64,000 bases of DNA from Symsagittifera roscoffensis (lineage: Eukaryota; Xenacoelomorpha; Acoela; Convolutidae): contig NC_087066.1 of assembly GCF_963678635.1 (NCBI RefSeq), positions 25,955,986-26,019,985 of the forward strand, given 5' to 3'. Position numbers and translations under genes: made by a program. Shown one piece after another: positions 10,120 through 23,166 of the stretch (position 1 is its first letter; every line of letters begins with the position of its first letter). Below the pieces are notes generated by a model that did not search any database, had not been told where the DNA came from, and worked only from the letters and a program-made list of their open reading frames with translations.

Positions 10120-13100
10120 TTGAAAATCAACAAACACCAGCCAAGAACTTAGCAGATAAGTCATATACGATTTAAAGCTAGCAAAAGTGCTGGCAAAATA
10201 GCACTATCTTGTGAGTTGGTTTGGTAAAACTGTGGACTTCGTAACAAGACTCTACAACCCCCCATAAACCTGCCCCTGAATATGATTACAAAATGCAGAT
10301 CTAAAGCAGACACATTAGAAAACTTCCTGAGCTTCAGTCATTTTTCAAAAAAAGATTCAATGCACTGACTCGATCTACAATGATCATAAAGCAACAGCAC
10401 ATCTAAGTCTTTCAGATGTAACATTAAAAATGCTGTCAGAAGAAAACTCACGAAAATAGATAGATTTGACTAGCAAAAGAACGAAAAATTTTTTGAAAGA
10501 TTTTGTCCCTCTGAAAAGGTAGGCAATTTCTTCGTAAGAGTTAGGACCAAATAGACCCAATTCTAGGTAGAAAAAACCTTAGACGCATCTTCTAAAACAA
10601 TTTTGTTCTCAAACTGGCACATAAACAAGAAAAAATTTCAAGCAAACATGATTTTGGGCAAAAGAGCTAACAAAAAGGCTGCAGGCGCCATTAAGCATAA
10701 AAAATGTATCATTTGTACCAGAAGTTAGACCCAATGAGAAGGCTTTTAAAATCGAGATGCTCGAGGTTGACAACATAAAACAGCCAAAAGATACAAGAAA
10801 ATAATCACCACATGAATAAATAGCATATGTCAAACATCGAACATATGTCAAGCATCGAACATCGAGCTATGTCAAGCAGCACTTTGCAAACAAGCAATAA
10901 AACGGCGAAAAGGTAAACAATAAAATCAGTTAAAAAATAGAAAAATGAAACTAGTGCCGAAACCGAGGCCAGGGTCTGGAGACTACGAGTTTCACCTCAC
11001 CGCATCTGCACAATGATCCCTTGTCGATCACTGAACACAATCACCAATATCAAAAGATACAAGAGATGCTATTTAATTGTCAATGTTAAAAATATAACTT
11101 TGGACATGTAGCGAAGTCCCAGCTTGACCTGGAGCTTAAGATGTCACCGTCCTTCCATTTGCGCGACGTTAGCTTGAAAATTATCTAGCACCAGCCAAGA
11201 ACATAGCAGAAAAGTCATATAAGATTTAAAGATAGCATCTTGTGAGTTGGTTTAATAAAACCGTGGACTTCGCAACATGACACTACGCCCCCTCAAAAAA
11301 ATCTGCCCCTGAATATGTTTACAAAATGCAGGTCTAAAGCAGACACAGGAGAACGACGGAACTTTATGAAAAAAAAAACTTCACTAACTTAAAAAAGTCA
11401 AACTACGATTGATATAAATGAAGAAAAATTCCTGAGCTTCAGTCAATTTTTTGAAAAAGATTCAATGCACTGACTGGATCTACAATTATCATAAGGCAAG
11501 AGCACATCTAAGTCTTTTAGATGTAACCTTAAAAAGGCTGTCAAAAGAATGAAAATTAATTCAGAAATTTTGTCCCTCTGAAAAGGTAGACAATTCCCTA
11601 GTGAGAGTTAAGAGCAAAGCGACCCAATTCTAAAAAGAAACACTAGACCTAACTCCTACAACAATGTGGTTCTGAAACTGGCAGAAAAACAAGAAAAAGT
11701 GTCAGGCAAAGCTTATTTTGGACAAGAGAACTAAGAAAAATGTAGCAGGCGCCATTAAGCCAAAAAAATGTACCATTTGTACTAAAAATTAGCCCCAGAG
11801 AAAAAGCTTCTAAAATCGAGATGCCTGAGGTTGACAACATATAACGGCCAATTGAGAGACAAACAAAACAACCATCACGTTAAAAATACATACGTCAATC
11901 ATCGAACTTAGCTACGTCAAGCTGCACTTTGCAAACAAGCAACAAAACGGCGAAAAAAAGGTAAAACAATGAACTAAGTAGAAAAAAACTAGAATATTGA
12001 AACTAGCGACGAAATCGAACTTAAGATCTGGAGACTACCAGTTTCGCCTCACCCATCTGCACAAGAGTCGTTTGTCAGTCAGCAAAAAAAATCACCAATA
12101 TAGAAGATACAAAAGATGTTATTTCATTGTCAACGTTAAAAATATAACTTTGGACATGAAGCGAAGTCCCAACTGGAAATGGAGATTTAGAGGTTACCGT
12201 CCTCCCATCAGCGCCACGGTAGCAATCGTCAAACACTAAAGAATATAGCAGATAAGTCACATAAGATTTAAAGCAAGCATAAACGCTAGCAAATTAGCAC
12301 TATCTTGTGAGTTGGTTTGGTAAAACTGTGGACTTCGTAACATCGCACAAAGCCCCCCCCCCTAAATATGCCACTAAACATGATTACAAAATGCAGGTCT
12401 AAAGCAGACACAGGAAAATGACGGAATTTTATTTAATAAGACAAAAACTAACTTCGCTATCTTAAAAACATCAATCTACGATTTATATAATTTGGAAAAT
12501 TTCCTGAGCTTCGGTCTTTGTTTCAAACATTTTCCAATGCACTGACTGGATCTACAATTATCATAAAACAACAGAATACAGAAATCTTTTAGATGTAACA
12601 TTAAAAACGGCTGTCAAAAGAAAACCCACAAAAATGGATAGATTTTCATTAAAAAAATTGATCAGCGAAAGAATGAAAATATTTTTTTTTCAGATACTTT
12701 GTCCCTCCGACTAGATAGGTAATTTCTTATTCAAACTTTAAAGCAAACTGACCCAATTTTAAGAAAAACACTAGACCCATCTCTTACAACAATGTGGTTC
12801 GGAAACTGGCAGAAAAACAAGAAAAAGTGTCAGGCAAAGATTATTTTGGGCAAAAAAGCTAACAAAAATGTAGCAGGTGCCATTAAGCCAAAGAAATCTA
12901 CCATTTGTACCAAAAATTAGACCCAAAGAAAAAGCTTCTAAAATCGAGATGCCTGAGGTTGACAACATAAAACAGCCAAAAGAGAGACAAAAGAATCATC
13001 ACATAAAAATTAGATATGTCAAACATCGAACAGCAATTTCAATCAGCATTTTCCAAACAAGCAATAAAACGGCGAAAAACAATGAAATGAGTTTAAAAAA

Positions 13101-13412
13101 ATAGAAAAATTAAACTAGTGCCGAAATCGAACCCAAGATCTGGAGACTACGAGTCTCATCTCAGCGCATCTGCACAATGGTCGCTTGTCGATCAACAAAT
13201 ACAATCACCAATTTAGAAGATACAGAAGAAGCTATTTAAATGTCAATGTTAAAAATATAACTTTGACATATAGCGACGTCCCACTTCGACCTGGAGGTCG
13301 CTTGAAAATCGTCGATCACAAGCCAAGAATTTAGCAGATACGTCAAATAATATTTAAAGCTAGCAAAAGTGCTAGCAAATTAGCACTTCATCTCGTGAGC
13401 TGGTGTAAAACT

Positions 13413-16083
13413 ATTGCAAACATGTGAAAAACTTAAGTATGGCTAAGATCCGATATTGTTCAAAAAGTAGGGCAAAGATCCTATTTCTATCGCTCTCTTA
13501 AAAACGATTTTCTGGCCAATTTTTAATATGAAACTACTGCACATATCATGTTTGTTCTAGACCCAACGCAACTATACACTGAAACAAACTAACTTCCGAT
13601 TTTTTCGACTGGAAACACTAGAGGCTAATTAAATACAAATAGCTTGTTCCTGAGCAAGTAGCACAGAAACTTCCAAATTCAGCAATATTGTTTACAAAAT
13701 AAAAAGAACGGTGTTGAATGTTTCGGTTGGAAAGGGGAGAAGAGAAATGAAAGGGAAGAAAAGAGATTAAAACTAGCCTCCAAAAACTAACTAATAAGTA
13801 TATAATTTCCTCATGAAAATAAAGAATTGGTATGCGAGCGGGACTACTTCACCAGCTGAAGGTTTTCGCAATTACGCGTTCACCATAAGATATTAAAATA
13901 TATAAAGCTTGATTTCAGTTAGACCAGAAAATCGGTTAAATTTAAACCACGTAATTCATCAAAAGAGAAATTAATCGAAGCAGTGATGGCGTGCTATAGG
14001 TTTTTTCAAACTCCTTAAAGAGGCTAAATGTGAAATCACACACAGAGGCGAAGCTTAGCTTCGCAAACAGTAGCAAACATGACAAAACATGACAAAAATG
14101 ACAGCTTTAGAAAGTGCAATAAGAAAAATAGAAATAAGCCTCGAATTAGCAAAAATTAGGCTAGGTCTAGGATTTGATCTGCGACTTACTGCAATTAAGA
14201 GATAGTGAGTTTTACGCACTAACCACTCAGCCACACACGCTTAACCACCGACAAACTCTAGTCTCGAATAAAGTAGGTACATTCTAATAAATTGCCAATG
14301 CAATTCCGCAAAAGTGCCACCACATACAAAAAGACACTAGTTAAGTAATAATTTGGAAAATAAAAAACTGAAGGCATCCACACTAACTTTGCATGTAAGA
14401 AATCTCAAAGAATGGCCACATCAAGTATAAATTATGAATGTCAAAAGATTGCGGGTTATATTGAGTCAAAAAATTTCTGAAATCGAAATTTTTATCATCA
14501 TTATGTTGTTTGAAACAAATAGCTATTTTCGGTTCATTTGATGTGTTAACTCGTTACTATTCGAATGCCAAAGCACGTGCTATCAAAAAGCTGTAAAGAT
14601 GACCAAAAAATGGCACCAAAATTTGTGACTTAGGTTTAAAAAAAAAGGAAGGTTCTTAATAATACACTAAGCGGACGCTAGTGTAATTATAGACCTAGTT
14701 GCCATGACTGGAGAAACTAACCTAGTCATCAGATGGTTGGAAAAATGTAAGCTGATTAGATGTGGGAATTTTTTGAAGCTATCCGATTTAGAGAAAACTG
14801 GATCTATTGGTAATATTTTATTCCATTAGAAATTCAGAAAATTAAAGTCGCTTTGAAACTAGAAGTCATTCAAGTTTTTCGTGTTATTAACACTTTTGCT
14901 TTTTAATAGTTGAGATTGCCTGCCTTTTAACAAAGGAAACGGCTGAACTTACTAAAAAAAATTCAAACGTCTGACTGCGAAAAATCAGCGTTCTTTTAAC
15001 CTAAAAACATAATTTTGAGCCCTAAGTCATTCATTTTTCGGCACCACTTGCAATTTCCTTTCTTTTGGCAAAAATGTTTCTTTTCAGCTTGAAAAGAATT
15101 CCTGCGGAATCAAATTTTGTGCGGGACCAAAAACATTGACAACATACTTGTTTTTTTGAAAAATTTCTACTTTCGAATTTCAAAAAAAAATGTATGGCCT
15201 TAAACCCTTTTGAATTTCGAGAACAATTCTTAAAGAAATTTTTGAAAGCAATAATCCCATTTGAAAAAACTGGATCAATATTCTAATTCTTTATTCCGCT
15301 GGGAAATCTAAAACAATATCCGCTTTCGAAACTAAGAGTCGTGCACTTTGGTTGCAGAAAAAGTGGAACGAGCTTATAAAACGATGCTCGCAAGCTTGCC
15401 GTTATATTTATTCAAAGAGCAGAAAACTACAAATTTTGGCCAAGATTCGACTTTGCGAGAAAAAAAAACTTATCCGCAATTCATCGTGAAAATTTAATTT
15501 TTTGGTTTCAAATAATCAACTCAATTTAAATTTTTAAAAATTGAAAAAAGGATTTAAAAAAAAAAACATTTTATTTGCCAGTATGACTTGCGTAAGTCAG
15601 TATGACTTGGAAAACATTTTAATTTTGTTCATAGATAATTAATCAAATGAAAATTGATATTATGAACAGAATATGTTACGTTTTGGACAATTTGTAGTTT
15701 TCAATCAACAAGTTATTTGCATTTTATTCAAATTGTATTTTTTGGCACTTAAGTTATAATGACAACAATGCTGAGCCCAAAAAAAAACTATTTTGCCGAC
15801 CTTGATATAATTAAATACGGTACTAATTGTACTGCCACATATGGAAAGGTGAATTTAAGCTTTTATTTCAATCAAAGAGTTTCGCATCACCGCGTAACTT
15901 TTATACACTTTTGTAAAGTTTTGAGACCGCTATTGCCTCCATCTGAAATTTGCGTCAACATTCCAGAACAACAATTCGACGAGCAGTCAAACTCCTCGAA
16001 ATGATGGTATCATCTTTACAGCTACTCAATCATGCTCCTATGGCGTCTTTAAGCCTCCTGTCCCTTTAGGCTAAAAGAGCGAA
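13413..16083. other. Repeat-rich intergenic region downstream of SGF29
   Basis: No gene is supported. It contains a copy of the GCGAAGCT-hairpin dispersed repeat (near 14041), a tRNA-like SINE head (14160-14235), and two copies (about 14790-14900 and 15260-15360) of a dispersed sequence around the motif TTATTCCGCTGGGAAAT followed by GAAACTA(A/G)AAGTC. The small plus-strand ORF at 15759-16004 has no recognisable features. Confidence 0.5.
14160..14235 (-). repeat. tRNA-derived SINE-like head (Ser/Leu-type A box)
   Basis: On the minus strand it reads GTGTGGCTGAGTGGTTAGTG, an excellent A box, with a B-box-like GCAGATCAAATCC about 45 bases later. A related copy is at 44930-44990, and the two share flanking sequence (CTCGAATT and TCTATAAAGTGCAAT on the plus strand). 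This makes a dispersed SINE family more likely than two independent tRNA pseudogenes. Confidence 0.55.
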
Positions 16084-19000
16084 TCATTTTTTTCTGCTAG
16101 ACGGTTCTTTAACTGAGACTACGAACTTAACAGGAACACAGAGAGGAGGCGAGTAGCCGTCTCTGTAAGAGGAGTCTTCAAACAATACTCGGTACTCGTC
16201 TGTGGCATGTTGCGGTATGTCGTGTACAACTGCCGAATAAAAACAGGTCGTCTGAGGGTAGAGAGCCATGACTCGCGCCCCTGCGAACAAGAAAACACAG
16301 GAGTTTTTTTGCCATCAAACGATGCAATATGACAGGTGAAACAAAGAGAGATGAGAGCAAGATGTAGTTACTGTTTAAACTTCTGCGTTCAATTATTCAT
16401 TCTATAAGTTCAAAATTAAATAATTTGAACCGAATAGAGACAAACATTTTCACGTTCTTAATTTCTTATGGTTATTGTTTATGAGGTTAGATAGGCGTCG
16501 TAAAATTGAATTTTTATATAGATACATAGTGATATAAGAACGACTATATTGCATCTCAAACGCTTGAAAACAGGCTAAATAGTAGTCGTATGGCGCTCTC
16601 AAATGATGTTTTTGTAATATAACTCCTTATTTCTAAGTTTATACCTGTAATGACTTGATTTGGAATTAAATTATGATCATTATTTTTTATCTCTTAATTC
16701 GAAAATACCTTTCTGGTAGACGGCCCTTGGATGTACAAGAGGATCTGCCTTCATCAAGGGCAGAGGCACCACTCTTCTCTTGCCCAGCACATGTCTAGCA
16801 CACTCCTTGTTGTCTTCGTCAATATCTAGAATCTAATCACCAAGGAAATTGCCGAGAAAGAAATAAGAAAACCTTTTGAAGATGCAGTCTTCGACTATCA
16901 AACTTTCGTCGCATTTGAAACTTGAAAGACTCATGCACTAAAACCTTTGAAATAATTCTAATCACCCAAAACCTGAAAAATCCTCTGTTAACCGACTATA
17001 ATAAAGAAACCTGGCTGAAGTGATAAAAATTTCCTTAAAAAATTTTCGTCTATTTCTTGAAATTTTTTGCACACTTAGCAAATGTATTATCATGCACAAA
17101 GCTGAGTAAGTTGTTAGGGTGGAAAAGACGGAGACGGAGACCAAGAACAGGGTCGTGAGTAGAGCTAAAAATGTGATTTTAGATGTAAGTGATGTTGATG
17201 AAAATTGAAATTTAAGTTTTGACTAGTGAGCAGGAGAAAAAATTGTGAAGTTTTAGAGAAAAAAAGAAAGCAGTAAAAACGATAGTTTCGACTAAAGAGA
17301 GATATACGAACAAAGACTGTCTTCTGATACAACACGACATTCGATGCAAGATACACAAGATGTAACATCTCCTGGACATCAAATTAACGTTATCGAATTA
17401 AAGCGTCTCATATACTTCCCGAAAAGGAAAGAGGATGTATAAATGCCATTAGTTTCAAAATGAAAACTAGTGCTGACAAGGACACAGTTTTTCAGGGAAT
17501 GGCACAAATTGAGAAAAAAAAATTGAAATTTAGCTAACAATAAACATATCTATGTTTCGCAGAGGCCTGCTAGACGAGAAGTAGATATTAGGCCGACCGC
17601 TAATAGCATTGCAATGATCACACTGCTAAAAACAATTACTGCTTCTATATTATGTATTGGTTAACAATGATGAAGCATCGACGTCACATGATCGCGTACA
17701 TAACAAAGACGAGCTGGTTTCACTGGAGGTTCCAGCAATTAAAAGGAAAACTGCATTGTTAAGAGATGCTAGGTCTCAAGTCAAGCATGTTAAAGAAAAG
17801 GTTTCGACGAAAAAAAACAGCAGACCGGGGCAAAATCAAGATAAAAACTATCGAATCCTATATTCTGCTGAAACAAATCATCAGCCGAAAGTGAATTTTT
17901 CGTTTTGATTGGGTATTTGAGCTAGTAAACTTGATTGTACAATCGACCGATCATGTGAAAACCATCTGAGAAGAACGTCACTAACAAGATAAGTTTGTTA
18001 TTCTTGTTGAGTTTACTACAACCTAATAAATTACTACTAATCATAAAATAAAAGAATTTTGAACGATAATTTTTTATACGTTTTTCGGTTGCCTTGCCTG
18101 TGAGTTGGTGGGCTGCCTCAACCAATTCTTCGTTGGAGTGTTACATCATAGACACTAAGCACTAGCAAGAAAAACGTTCATAACCAACAAAATAAATAAT
18201 TTTCGAGTAAAAAACGTACGCAAAATGCTACCTGTTCAAGGCCTGTTTAAAACTGCATAGCAAACCAGACGATAGAAATAACGACGAAAGCCGATAAATT
18301 AAAAATTTTTTAAGAATATCCAAAAAAGAACTAAATATCAAGATGAAAAAACTTTAGCTGACCCTCTCGAGCCGAGAAAACTGAAACTCACAAAAAATTC
18401 ACCTTCACAGGCCTACCATTTTTTTCTCTTATCAATTGACGCAATAGGAAGCTACTAGGCCGATATAAAACAGAAAAGCGCGGCTGCGCATCGCAAACAA
18501 AGCAAAAAAGGGGCAAAAAGAGTCTTTAAAAGGGTAAAAAAATAAAATGAAAAAACTTATTTAAGAAACCAAAAACAAACGAAACCAAAAACAAATGAGA
18601 AAGCGGGAAAAACGTGCTTCAAAATGAAAAAAAAAAACCGAAGTTGGCATGTGATGAACTAAACGCAACAACACTAACTTTGCATGAAACAAATTCAAAA
18701 GCCTGAAGCCAAATTGTGTATAACTAATGCATTTCGCGAAACACCTTAGTTGGGAAATTTCTGGAAGGGAGTTTTTATGATTGCACTATTGTATGAAAAA
18801 AAAACTTAAAATGCATCAATTGTACACAGAGGCGAAGTTGCACTCCGCATACACAAGCAAAATTATGACTAATAACGCTACTGGGAAAAACTGAATGAGT
18901 TAAACTTTGAGTCTACAAAACTTCTGGAGTGACACACGCCAATTATGAGTCTACATAATTGCTAAGTGACGCAAGCCAATTATGACACATTAGCAGTACC

Positions 19001-21970
19001 AGTTAATTTTAAAAAAAAGAAAGTTGCCAACTAACATGTCCCAATTTATAGAGCGGACGCATTTTGGCTAGTTATACGAAAAAGTTCATTAAAAACATCC
19101 GACCATGGCCAGGTTCGAACCCTCTTATTTTTTGCGGGTCTCCTTCCCTGCTTCTACGGTACAGATCCATGATACCTTGAAGCTAAAGTGCTATTTGTAA
19201 TATAATAGTCTGTGTTAACATCCTTAGCACTGGCTGTACTTAAAAGCTGGTTATTGATCAAAAACTAACACATTTTGTCGCAACAAAATTTGCGACTTAG
19301 GTTGGAAAAAAAAGAGAGTTCATACTATAACACAAGCTTGTGTAATTAACTCAGTAGTAATCAAATGTCAAAAAAATGCTATCAAATAGCCAATTCAGCC
19401 CTCTGCTCCAAAAAATCCACCAAAAATAGAACGAATAATTGCGATTGAAGTTGGAAAAAATGCAGCCTTTAAGTACTCTATTTCGCTACGCATGTGTGAT
19501 GAGCTGAGACCATTTGGATGAAAATAAAATCAAAAAATATATAAAATTGGAATTTCTAAATTCACATTTGACATAGAAAACAACTAATTAGGAATAGAAC
19601 GAGTATTTAAAATGCAGACTTGCTCAAAAATATGTCGGATGGTTGACGAAAGTACATATTTCAGAAAAAGATTGTTAGACAATTCAATGTTCCGATTGAA
19701 AAAAAAAATCAATGTTCCGATTTGATAACGAATGCTAATCGCAAGCCTGACTACCGACCGAATCCTCGTTGAAAGGACTTTAATATCATATATCACTCGA
19801 TATATTTGAAGTTTATTTCTGGTGCCTGATTTTTCGAGCATAAGAAAAAAGTGAAAGAAAAATCTTAGCCACTTGGAATGGTCGTAATAAATGGGAAATA
19901 ATTTGGTTCGATAAAAGACTTCATTCACCTCGTATTTGTTATTTCCGAGGTTATTGAAGCCTGCACACTCGGCTAGAATCCAGTTCTCATTCGTGGTTTG
20001 ACTCTCTTCCAACTTCACAGCAGAGCAAAAGGACACAGCTGAACCCCCTGAGGACAGGGCAGAGGAGGTTGTGGAGTGCAGGTCACCAGGGGAGGGCTCA
20101 CTAGTCCGTTTGGCGTTGAAGGCCGGGGAAAGTACTATGTCTTCGTCGTTAGTCTAGAACGAGTTGCATATAACTGATATAGAGAAAACTATTGACAAAT
20201 GCGGTTCCAAGTAAAAGCAGCGGGGGTAATAATCTGAGGTGTCCAGTCTTAAATTCGTAAGAGGTGTGATCTCATTATGCGGGTCTTGAACTTGGTTAAA
20301 AAAGGAAGCGAGAGTGGACGATTTTTGTAAGTAGTGTAACAGAGTAAACTTACCAAACAATGATCGGAAGATAACTGAGTAAATTCAAAATTAAAAACAC
20401 TATCCGGAAATGTTTGGGTCAAATTATCGAGTGAGTGCATTTAGATTCAATCATTCAACTGAGTGCATATAGATCCAACTAACCTTGACTTTTGCCGCGA
20501 CATAATGACCAACTGGAACGACATAAGAACAGTCCGCAGGCACAGCACCACACAACGGGGGCAAGTTTTCATCAGGAGGTCCAGTGTACAATGGCAGCGA
20601 AAGCGCATTCTCTCTCAGCAATGTCATCAAAGCACCTCTTCGCATAGTGCGACGTGGACTGAGAATTGATAGGGGTTCCAAAACCGATGATGATAGCAAA
20701 GATACGGCATTGGACTCGGAAGAATCGGAGCTTGAATGGTCGGCAGGTCGATTGGAGCAAGGCATCAAGTAGTGTCTTTTATCGCCTTAAAGTATAATAT
20801 CGTTCATGAGAGAAGCCGCAATACTCAGTAAACTACTGTTGAAATGCGGATCATCACAACGAAAACCTAAGTTTGCTTTCTTGAGTACCGGCTAATCTTG
20901 TGTCATGTAGTTATTAAATTATTTCAATTTGGAGTTAATAATATCAATAAATGTGGTTTCTGTGATTTGCAGAGGAATTAGGAAAGGCTATCCAGCCTGT
21001 CTAAGCAAAGTCGGTTTCTCTAATTTCCCCCACATTCTAGACTAAGTTATTGTGTTGAGGAAATCTTTTTTTTTGCGACTCAGGGCTTTTTTGGATCTTG
21101 AACTTTCACGTGCTACCACTATTGCAGCCGAAACTGGTCACGCTGTGGTAGACCTGAACCTAAAGGTCAAATGAGAGCTCATCCTCACACACTATCACTG
21201 CCATGGCGGGGGATATATTACACGATCTGATGATCTCAAAGTGAACGTCTTACCACTAAGCTAAGTGCCTCCTAGATCATCGTTTATTCTGTCACTAATT
21301 TACGCTTAAGACTTGAAAGGTCATAAAATAGAACCAATACGAGGGCTTTTTTGAAACTGTAAATCAAGTGTCGAAAAACAAATTATTTTGTGAAAAATTA
21401 ACCTCTTAGCTCCTTTAGTTTGTTGATCTCAGCCAGGGTCGACTTGAGAATCTCTATTTCGACTTCACTTTCTTCCAACGCCTGTTCGGTCAACTGCGTC
21501 AACTTGGAGGCCTAAACACCAGCTATCAAGCATTCATGTCAAAAAATGTGATATAACAAATTTCACTGAACTGCAAAAACTGGATGCGTCGAAGAGTATA
21601 CGGGCATCCGTTTCTTTTTTTAAATAGATGAAGTTTACAAATTGAATATTCAACCTTCACCCCTTGTGTTGGGATTTTAGCAATAACTATACTTTTTCCA
21701 TTTCATCTCCAGGTACAACAAACTCGACAAACTTTATTACAGACGAAAGAACGGCGTTCTAACCTGGCTTGTAGAAATGGTCTTCGGTCCGTCAGTTACT
21801 GCCAGTTTGGAGTGTATCTGGTTGATACTATCCAGAGTTGGTTTACACTGCAGATTAGCAGCATTCACCTTGTCTATGCTATGTCTCAGATCCCTTAATC
21901 CACATACTAACTCTGCCTGGTTCTTCCGGTTCAAACAACTCACGCTACTTCTCGATGGTCTGCGAGGCAT
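16084..21970 (-). CDS. SGF29: SAGA-associated factor 29 (SGF29/CCDC101), complete, six exons
   Basis: Exons: 21970-21764, 21511-21403, 20785-20484, 20153-19929, 16832-16709 and 16280-16084. All junctions are GT/AG, phases agree, and the total is 1164 nt, 387 residues plus stop; the human protein is about 293. The ATG at 21970 is chosen because an in-frame stop lies just upstream, beside an acceptor at 21981, so a 5'UTR intron is likely. The N-terminal ~105 residues are helical/coiled. Exon 3 carries RRTMRRGALMTLL and PPLCGAVPA, near-identical to the human family. The tandem Tudor domain follows, with ENWILAE and NKYE (exon 4), IDEDNKE and KRRVVPLP (exon 5), then ALYPQTTCFY and VLFEDSSYRDGYSPPL (exon 6). 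In human SGF29 the tyrosines of YPQTTCFY and the Phe of VLFED form the cage reading H3K4me2/3; all are present. Role from family: a subunit of SAGA/ATAC histone acetyltransferase complexes that targets them to H3K4-methylated chromatin. The first Tudor repeat carries an unusually long insert (see findings). Confidence 0.93.
16833..19928. other. 3.1-kb intron of SGF29 with repeat fragments
   Basis: The intron between exons 4 and 5 has an acceptor TTGGTGATTAG and a donor GTGAATG. It contains copies of the dispersed hairpin family (near 18476 and 18826) and a tRNA-like B-box with GGTTCGAACC (19100-19130, plus-strand orientation reversed). ORFs inside it, such as 17657-17908, show no domain or homology I can recognise. 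Confidence 0.6.
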
Positions 21971-22491
21971 CACGTATTATCTGAAAATAGAAGAATTAGA
22001 TTCTCGTCCATACATTTAATCATATTCAATTAATAAATTAACAATAATAAATATCTACTCATGATTTAACGATCAAATTTAGAATTCCAGCATTTGTCTA
22101 TAATTATCGTGTTCATAACTGGAAAATCTAATCTGGAACTCCCGCATTTTTGTAACAATTTGTGAATCATTGACTTAACATGAGTTTGAAATTAAACGGA
22201 CTTCAATTGAAGATTACAACGAAAATAAAAACTATCCAACCAAGAAAGCCCATCCCCAATAGGTATATGTATTGAAAAAGTGCGATACCCCCACCTACTG
22301 AATACAAAGAGTTCCTAACCCAAGAGCGCTACCTATCTGGCCTTGTCAATATCGGCAATATATTACAGCAAGACAATAACAGCTGACAAACCCATTAGCA
22401 ATGCAGGGTACTTCCTTAAATTTACAGACACTCGAATGAAGAAAAAAAAACAACGAGAAAGTGCATCAAATTTTTTGATTTCAAAAAGTTT

Positions 22492-23166
22492 TTTTTTCAG
22501 AGACGTGGATGGTATCACTAGCCGAAACGAATGCGGACTAAAAAGTGGACATTCACATCCTTGCATAAACTCAAATTCATAAACATTGCATTAACTCAAA
22601 TTCATAAACATTGCATAAACTCAAATTCATAAACATTGCATAAACCACCCGACCTATAAGTGCATTGCCTTCGTTCATTGACAGTTAAAAAGCGTTTAGG
22701 CATGCAAGAAAATCTGATTAAAATTTTCGGGCCACAAATTACTTCACTGTTAAGCTCTTTCAATCAACAGAAAAATTTGTAACCAGTACTTTTTAGATGA
22801 ACTTCATCCAAACTGCTCTGAACTCAAAAAACTACCTCCTTTTTGAAACTAAAAGTCAATATCCGTTTACTACGAGATTGCATTGCAACTTCCTAAATAT
22901 CGTATTACAGTAGACAGAAAATCAGTCAAGAAGGTATACCGAATAATCTCAAATTATAAGTTTTTCTTGAAAGTCACTTTTCTATATACCTAACATCATG
23001 ATAATTTTCATGAGTGACAATTTTTTTGATAAACTAACCCAATTTGAAAAGCCAGATCAATGTAGTTCTTTTCCGCAGGGATTTCGGAAAACTAAAATCC
23101 GTTTTTGAAACTTTTTTTCAGAGACGTGGATGGTATCACTAGCCGAAACGAATGCGGACTAAAAAA
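22492..23166. repeat. 54-bp direct repeat pair 620 bp apart
   Basis: The segment starting TTTTTTTCAGAGACGTGG and ending GCGGACTAAAAA occurs at 22492-22545 and again, identical, at 23113-23166. Each copy begins with a polypyrimidine-CAG that looks like a splice acceptor. The adjoining sequence differs between copies, so this is a recent local duplication or two insertions of a short element. Confidence 0.85.
22563..22648. repeat. 25-bp tandem repeat, three copies
   Basis: The unit around TCAAATTCATAAACATTGCA recurs at 22571, 22596 and 22621 with one mismatch in the middle junction (CATTAAC versus CATAAAC). It is a simple minisatellite with no coding signal. Confidence 0.9.

Larger units (their letters stand above)
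9172..13412. repeat. Tandem array of four ~1.05-kb units, each with two tRNA-like modules
   Basis: Units run about 9172-10278, 10279-11311, 11312-12375 and 12376-13412. Each starts with ..ATGATTACAAAATGCAG and contains, in the same order, a TTTCCTGAGCTTCAGTC-type block, an ACAACAATTTTGTTC-type block, a short AT-rich core, tRNA-like module alpha and tRNA-like module beta. The copies have diverged by many substitutions and small indels, so the array is old. ORFs of 60-100 codons on both strands are not conserved in frame between units and are not genes. Confidence 0.8.

Noticed and set aside
9483-12968. Small ORFs in the 1.05-kb tandem units (for example 9483-9746, 12771-12968)
   Set aside because: Equivalent positions in the other units carry stops or frameshifts; there is no conserved frame.
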